64,000 bases of DNA from Lacisediminihabitans changchengi (lineage in GTDB: Bacteria > Actinomycetota > Actinomycetes > Actinomycetales > Microbacteriaceae). Below, piece after piece: positions 62,855-64,000 of this stretch. Within the stretch, counting starts at the first letter, position 1. Each line of letters begins with the position of its first letter. The stretch spans positions 434,001-498,000 of the forward strand of contig NZ_JAEPES010000001.1 of assembly GCF_016634425.1 (NCBI RefSeq), given 5' to 3'. The notes under the pieces were generated by a model. It was not told the DNA's origin and did not search any database. It saw only the letters and a list, made by a program, of their open reading frames with translations. A program made the position numbers and the translations under genes.

Positions 62855-62952
62855 TGGGAAAAAACATCCTTAAAATCAATCAACCGTCGGCCCCCGGATA
62901 CCGACCCGGACGACGAGGGAGATCCGGCACGAACCCCGCGTGCCTGCCTCAT

Positions 62953-62986
62953 GTTAACACTGGGCGGTGCCGAAGACAGTGTGAAC
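62953..62986. promoter_or_regulatory. Inverted repeat between divergent genes
   Basis: GTTAACACTG / CAGTGTGAAC is inverted with 9 of 10 matches around a 14-nt spacer. The right arm overlaps the -35 position for the TAGGCT at 63003-63008, so it could be an operator. Confidence 0.4.
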
Positions 62987-63002
62987 GCGCGTGGGTGCGA
63001 TT

Positions 63003-63008
63003 AGGCTG
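63003..63008 (+). promoter_or_regulatory. -10 box TAGGCT
   Basis: It lies 42 nt before the GTG at 63051. The leader would be about 35 nt long. Confidence 0.4.
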
Positions 63009-63050
63009 ACCTGCGTTATTCCGCACGAGAAACTACGTTGGGGCCACCAG

Positions 63051-64000
63051 TGACCATCCAGATCAATTCGAGCCCACCCCGAGATATCAAAGCGACAGCC
63101 GTCCGATGGATCACCAGGTTCTGGGCCGTGGCACTCCTCGTGATCGTGGGGTTCTCGGCGACCCTCACGAACGTCGATAAAAATGGGCCGACGTTTTCGC
63201 CGTACGACGAGTGGGTCTACTACGACTACATCACGAAGGTTCCGACCGAGGGCTTTGTGCGCCAGGGCGAAACGATCGGCGAGGCTGGCCTTGAGGCCAT
63301 GGCCTGCAACGGCGACACGTTCGGTCCAAGAGGCGAGCCGTGTACCGGGCCGACGGGCACCTACGACACGCCCTCGGTCTACCCGCAGCAGGGACTCACC
63401 ACCGCCGACCTCTACACCCCCGCCTATTTCGCCCCCACCTGGGCGGTAGCGAAGGTCATTCAGTTCGTCACCGGCGTTTCGCTCCTGACCGCCGCGCGAG
63501 CTGTCGGGTCACTCTGGCTAGTCGCCGGGCTCATCATGCTCTATCTGCTGTGCCGCGAATTCAAGCTGAGTAAGAGACTGACGCTCGGGCTCGGACTCGG
63601 AGTGATCGGCCTCGTCTCGACGCACTACGCCTTCAGCTACATCAGCACGGATGCTCCGAGTCTCGTCGCCGGAGCCACCGTCGCCTTCCTGGGCGCGCGG
63701 TTTGTGAAGTCAGGGAGATTCGGAGGTTGGTTGGTCGCCGCCTCGGTGATCGGAACTCTTCTCAAAGTCACCAATATCTTCGCTGTCGGCCTCGTTGTCA
63801 TCATGCTGGTCATCTACGCGATCGTCCGGCGGCGCGCGCCCGTGAATGATTCCATTCCGCGATCTCGCACGATGATCAAGTGGGCCCTGATCGCCGCCGT
63901 GTCGTCCGCCGTCGCGCAGGGGATCTGGCTCCTGATTCGACGGGCGACGCGCGTGGGCGACGGACCCGATCAGGGTTTGTCTGGCAACGTCACGCCCCAC
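63051..64000 (+). CDS. Polytopic membrane protein, GT-C-like (partial, cut by window end)
   Basis: A reading frame from GTG 63051 stays open to the window end (316 codons seen). The protein has a first helix at about 22-40, then FSPYDEWVYYDY with an acidic pair in the position used by GT-C glycosyltransferases. A loop with two cysteines (MACNGD, EPCTGP) follows, and then at least five helices. The C-terminus is missing. It may add a sugar from a polyprenyl-phosphate donor outside the membrane, in line with the GT2/DUF2304 pair at 48808-49955. Confidence 0.65.

Noticed and set aside
1..64000. Insertion sequences, prophage genes, rRNA and tRNA
   Set aside because: No transposase, integrase, phage structural motif or RNA gene pattern was seen on either strand.

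Overview
The window looks like a chromosomal segment of a high-GC actinobacterium, most likely Microbacteriaceae. The evidence is a WhiB2-type regulator, GTG/TTG start codons, -10 boxes of the TANNNT type placed 6-8 nt before start codons (leaderless mRNAs), and two actinobacterial core blocks. These are a DUF58 / SpoIIM-like / RDD block and a whiB2 - large glycosyltransferase - DUF5719 - zincin-like - DUF3499 - manB block. From memory, related orders occur in Mycobacterium (around Rv3693-Rv3695 and Rv3257c-Rv3260c). No rRNA, tRNA, CRISPR array, insertion sequence or prophage was seen.

Layout. 0-2 kb: end of a probable DUF58 gene, then the divergent SpoIIM-like and RDD membrane proteins. 2-7.2 kb: glycosyltransferases (GTs), a WecE-type sugar aminotransferase and phosphomannomutase. 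7.2-12.9 kb: DUF3499, zincin-like, DUF5719, a 944-residue membrane GT and whiB2. 13-16.8 kb: galE, an octanucleotide tandem repeat, manA and an acyl-CoA dehydrogenase. 16.9-18.8 kb: an AbiE-like two-gene (type IV toxin-antitoxin type) module with its own AT-rich palindromic promoter. 18.9-29 kb: a GT-C-like protein, polyprenol-phosphate mannose synthase, O-antigen-ligase/polymerase-like proteins, UDP-glucose dehydrogenase, a flippase and a TagF-like transferase. 29-33.5 kb: two coupled GT2 genes and a GH39-like lipoprotein. 33.5-43 kb: a minus-strand run (GT4, GT2, flippase, polymerase, hexapeptide acyltransferase, three GT4), most of it distinctly AT-richer than the rest. 43-51 kb: an initiating polyprenyl glycosylphosphotransferase, a DUF4012 protein, GT2, a third flippase, a GT2/DUF2304 pair and GDP-fucose synthase. 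51-64 kb: GT2, two GMD-family dehydratases on either side of a GT4, large membrane proteins, a methyltransferase with a zinc-ribbon-like N-terminus, a GT2-GT4 fusion with a neighbouring GT4 paralogue, and a GT-C-like gene cut by the window end.

Working together: GalE, Ugd, ManA, ManB, Gmd, Fcl and the WecE-like enzyme can make or route UDP-Gal, UDP-GlcA, mannose-phosphates, GDP-fucose and a dTDP-aminodeoxysugar. The sugar transferase would start a lipid-linked chain, and roughly twenty GTs could extend it. Three flippases and four Wzy/WaaL-like proteins suggest more than one envelope polysaccharide is exported and polymerised. The GH39-like lipoprotein may trim or remodel a polymer outside the membrane. 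Substrate assignments for individual GTs cannot be made from sequence alone.
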